From contig NC_060059.1 of the NCBI RefSeq assembly GCF_020283565.1, positions 42,276,338 to 42,340,337 on the forward strand: a stretch of DNA of 64,000 bases, read 5' to 3'. Both the position numbers and the translations under genes were made by a program. The stretch comes from Trifolium pratense (Eukaryota > Streptophyta > Magnoliopsida > Fabales > Fabaceae). Each line of letters starts with the position of its first letter. Within the stretch, counting starts at the first letter, position 1. Below the pieces are notes generated by a model that was given only the letters and a program-made list of their open reading frames with translations, did no database searches and was not told the origin of the DNA. Shown here one piece after another: positions 61,235 to 64,000 of this stretch.

Positions 61235-61827
61235 TCAAACCGTGAGAGTGGGATAAATAGAATAACCAGCAGTGATGTCACAATGACCTCTTCGAGATCC
61301 AGTTCCTCTTATCAATTTCATGTAGCCTGATTCACCCCAAAATTCACCCCATGAATTCTTAATTATCCAATACTTTTGTCCATCAGCACTTACCCCGTAA
61401 CCAACTATAGCAACCGCATGGTTCAAAACGGGTCCGCATGGTCCTGAATAAATTCTATCACCACTGTAAGCTTCAAATTCAGGACAAGTAGCAATTTGAG
61501 CTGCTACTGGTTGTTGTGCCACAACTTGTAGTAGTTGTTGTTCATCACCACGAGGTACAAATCGATAACCATCAAATCCTGCTGAGGGTATAAATTTATT
61601 ACGGCAAGCTTGCTGAATTTCTTTAAATGGATAATCTTTTTCGCTAGGAACACCACCACTGTGTACTCTTTCAAACTCAAATGCACTATTGAGATAACCA
61701 CCGCGACATCCGTTGCTCCCCGGATCACAGTCAATTAAATGTTGGGCTGATAGTGAGATCAAATCACCCATTCTTATTTGCCAAATACCTTCTATAGCTG
61801 CCATAGTTGCAAACGCCCAACAACATC
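61235..61827 (-). CDS. Papain-like cysteine protease (C1A), last exon only
   Basis: One exon of 197 codons, from the acceptor TTGCAG|GATGTT (61827, phase needing one base from a previous exon) to the stop at 61235. Catalytic Cys is in GCCWAFATMAAIEG, catalytic His in NHAVAIVGYG and Asn in IIKNSWGEFWGESGY. The GCRGG and disulfide cysteines (DCDPGSNGC) are present, so the mature-domain core looks intact. Missing are the signal peptide, the I29 inhibitor prodomain and the start of the mature domain with the oxyanion-hole Gln. They would lie in an upstream exon to the right; none is found up to 64000, where two hAT elements sit. So it is either a gene whose first exon lies outside the window behind a TE-filled intron, or a truncated pseudogene. 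Plants use such proteases in vacuolar and senescence proteolysis. Confidence 0.75.
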
Positions 61828-62112
61828 CTGCAACACATAATGTGGGCATTTGGATCATTAGATTATAAATATATAATAATATTTAAATTTAAAAGAAATG
61901 AGCAAAAGTTAATTGATGGTTAAGATGCGAAAAATTAGGAAAATTGAGAGGAAAAAATTTGAGAGGATCCATTCTAGGTTTGTGGTGAGTGTAGTCAAAG
62001 TAAACGAAGCTTTTGAAATAATACCAAGTTTCTATTGAATGAGAGATGTGGGCCTAATCAAATGTCAACATATGCTAAAAATTCTCCAAACTTTGTATGA
62101 ACCCCCACATGG

Positions 62113-63235
62113 TAGGGGTGTCAAAATTATTCATTTATCCATTATCAATCCAATTCACTCACTAATGTATCCATCCAATCCATCCAAAAGTAAAAAAAAA
62201 ATTAATTAATTAATGGATTGGATCTGATCCATCAATTTAATTAGATGGGTAGATCCAATCCATCCACCTTAATTTTAAAATCCAATGGAACATTGATTAT
62301 TATTAATTCTAAACCCAATGGATAATCACTATTTTTAAAAATAAAATAAAAATTTTACAAAAAAATAATAATAAAATAAAACAAACAATTCAAAAATAAA
62401 AAAAGGTTGAAAAATAAAAAGTTAAAATTGTTAATAATTTTTAGTGATAGATCATTACCAATAAAAAGTACAATAAATTTATATAAAAATAAAACATAAA
62501 TAATTTATTGTCAAAAAGTATGAAAAGGTTGGAAACACTTTAAAAAAAATGGAAACAAACCAATAAAAAACTTTAGAAAAACAATTTTTTTAAAAAAAAA
62601 AACTGAAAAATTCTCAAAAAAAAAACGGAAATTATTATTTTTTTTAAAATCCAGTATTTAAAAATTAAAATATATTATAACTTAATAAAAATATATTAAA
62701 ATAAAAGGGTGTTGGTCAACGCCGGAGCACCATCGGACCTCAGCCTTCAACCACCATTGGTCGCCGGAAAATTTGGATCCCGCCACCGTGGACCGCTGCA
62801 CCGATGCCATTGACCGGCAGCGCCACCATCACTTTAATTTATTATTAAAAAAATAAAATTTTAATAAAAAAACATTTTAGTGAAAAAAAATTGGGCTTAG
62901 TGAGCATTTGGGCCTACTAAAATTTGAGTTGTTTTTACTTTTTACACCATTTCATTGAACAAAAGAAAAAAATATTTAAAATAAGAAAAAAATCTATTTA
63001 ATTAATTAATAAATAAATATGCTATTAAGAAATAAAAAAATTTATTAGATGGATTGAATGAATATCCATCCATTTAAAATACCGTAATGGATGGATTGGA
63101 TTGAATTTTATCATTAATGGATGGATTGGATTGGATTCTTGGAATGAATTTTAATGGATTGTTAATGAATTACTTTGATCCGCCCATTAGCAATCCGATC
63201 CAAATTCATCTAATCCATCCATTTTGACACCCCTA
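62113..63235. mobile_element. Non-autonomous hAT element (TAGGGGTGTCAAAA ends)
   Basis: Perfect 14-bp inverted ends taggggtgtcaaaa / ttttgacacccct-a and an exact 8-bp target duplication ccacatgg (62105-62112, 63236-63243). Subterminal regions are arrays of atccatccaatcc / ggatggattgga words. A GC-rich patch at 62705-62835 (gccggagcaccatc, accgtggaccgctgcacc) could be a captured fragment; not recognised. No transposase. Confidence 0.9.
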
Positions 63236-63290
63236 CCACATGGTTGTATGTGACTCCGTCTTTGGGTCTTGCTAACGAGTGTCCTGGGAC

Positions 63291-63926
63291 TAGGGGTGCT
63301 CAAATCCAAACCAATCCAAATAAAAACCGCAAATCGATCCAAAAAAACCGAAAACCGCAAAAAATCGAATATTTTTGGATGTGTTTGGATTTCTTTTTGT
63401 GAAAACCGTTGGATCGGATTTCGAATTTTGGATTGATTTTTCAAAACCGAATTAAACCTCATACATATATTTTAATCCTTATTTATCTTTTTATTAGTAT
63501 GAATATATATTGCATTAACCTATTTTTTTTGTTCATTTTAAATTTTGTTAATACTATTGTTAGTTTAATTTAATTTATTTTTTTACCTTTTGATATGTTT
63601 CAAATATAATTGACAATTGTCATTCCAAAATATTAATTTTTAATATATTATATATTATATCTTACATCAAACTAAATATGTATTTCGACAAAAAAATCAA
63701 ACTATTATTTTATAGTGTTTTTTATAATATTAATATTTAATAAAAAAATTACAATTTATAATTTTGATATCCAAAAATCGATCCAAATTAAATCGCATAA
63801 AATTGGATCGGATTGGATTTTTTTTGTTTGTCATCCAAAACTGAACCGAACCGCAAATAAATTTATTTTTTGATCGGATGAGTTTTTGCCTCAAAACCGA
63901 TCCAAACCGAACCGCGAGCACCCCTA
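63291..63926. mobile_element. Second non-autonomous hAT element (TAGGGGTGCTC ends)
   Basis: Inverted ends taggggtgctc / gagcacccct-a and near-exact 8-bp flanks cctgggac (63283-63290) and cctgagac (63927-63934). Subterminal arrays are built of aaccgatccaaaccg words. It lies only 55 bp from the preceding hAT but is a different subfamily. Confidence 0.85.
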
Positions 63927-64000
63927 CCTGAGACACTCTTTAAGAAATCTATTTAAAGAAATTATTTATTCAAAAAATGAAATATTTCTTTTTTTTTTAA

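Overview
The window is AT-rich plant nuclear DNA, almost certainly from a papilionoid legume. A Medicago/Trifolium-type genome is an inference from the repeat families and protein similarity. It carries intron-bearing eukaryotic genes and very many transposable-element (TE) relics, with no prokaryotic signal.

Genes supported by the sequence: (1) a BBX20-like double B-box zinc-finger gene, + strand, three coding exons, 17036-18359. (2) A secreted glycine-rich protein with a cysteine-spaced tail, - strand, 23515-24111. (3) A complete ARC6 chloroplast-division gene, - strand, six coding exons, 25929-31455, 797 codons. (4) A full-length lung-seven-transmembrane/CAND6-7 type receptor gene, - strand, 48839-50191, with two + strand relatives that keep only its lumenal half (37934-38503 and 40524-40904). 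(5) A papain-like protease exon, - strand, 61235-61827. (6) A chimeric PFP-beta / B3-domain transcription unit inside a Helitron (51570-55556).

Layout. 1-17 kb is TE-dominated: a Helitron, MITEs, a 3.28-kb CACTA element with a GAA target duplication, a LINE tail, SINEs, and a 1.36-kb TIR element with a hAT nested in it. 17-32 kb holds the three ordinary genes, with a foldback in a BBX20 intron, a hAT in an ARC6 intron and a tandem segmental duplication at 20-23 kb. 32-36 kb is mostly empty. 36-44 kb holds a composite Helitron, a tandem duplication of CAND fragment + LINE relic + bHLH relic, and another Helitron. 44.6-60.3 kb is the most informative region: a Ty1/copia element lies in two halves in opposite orientation at its two ends, and the halves share the 5-bp target duplication AAATT. 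A ~12.8-kb inversion (about 47.39-60.20 kb) would explain this; undoing it puts the full-length CAND gene in the same orientation as its truncated relatives. Inside the inverted block, a gene-capturing Helitron sits in a ~145-bp tandem array whose empty site can be read from both flanks. 61-64 kb holds the protease exon and two hAT elements with TAGGGGTG termini.

The genes do not form a pathway. They are independent plant genes: light/hormone transcription factor, plastid division, endomembrane receptor, cell wall/secreted, protease. The main interest is in how TEs have rearranged, duplicated and fused gene pieces.
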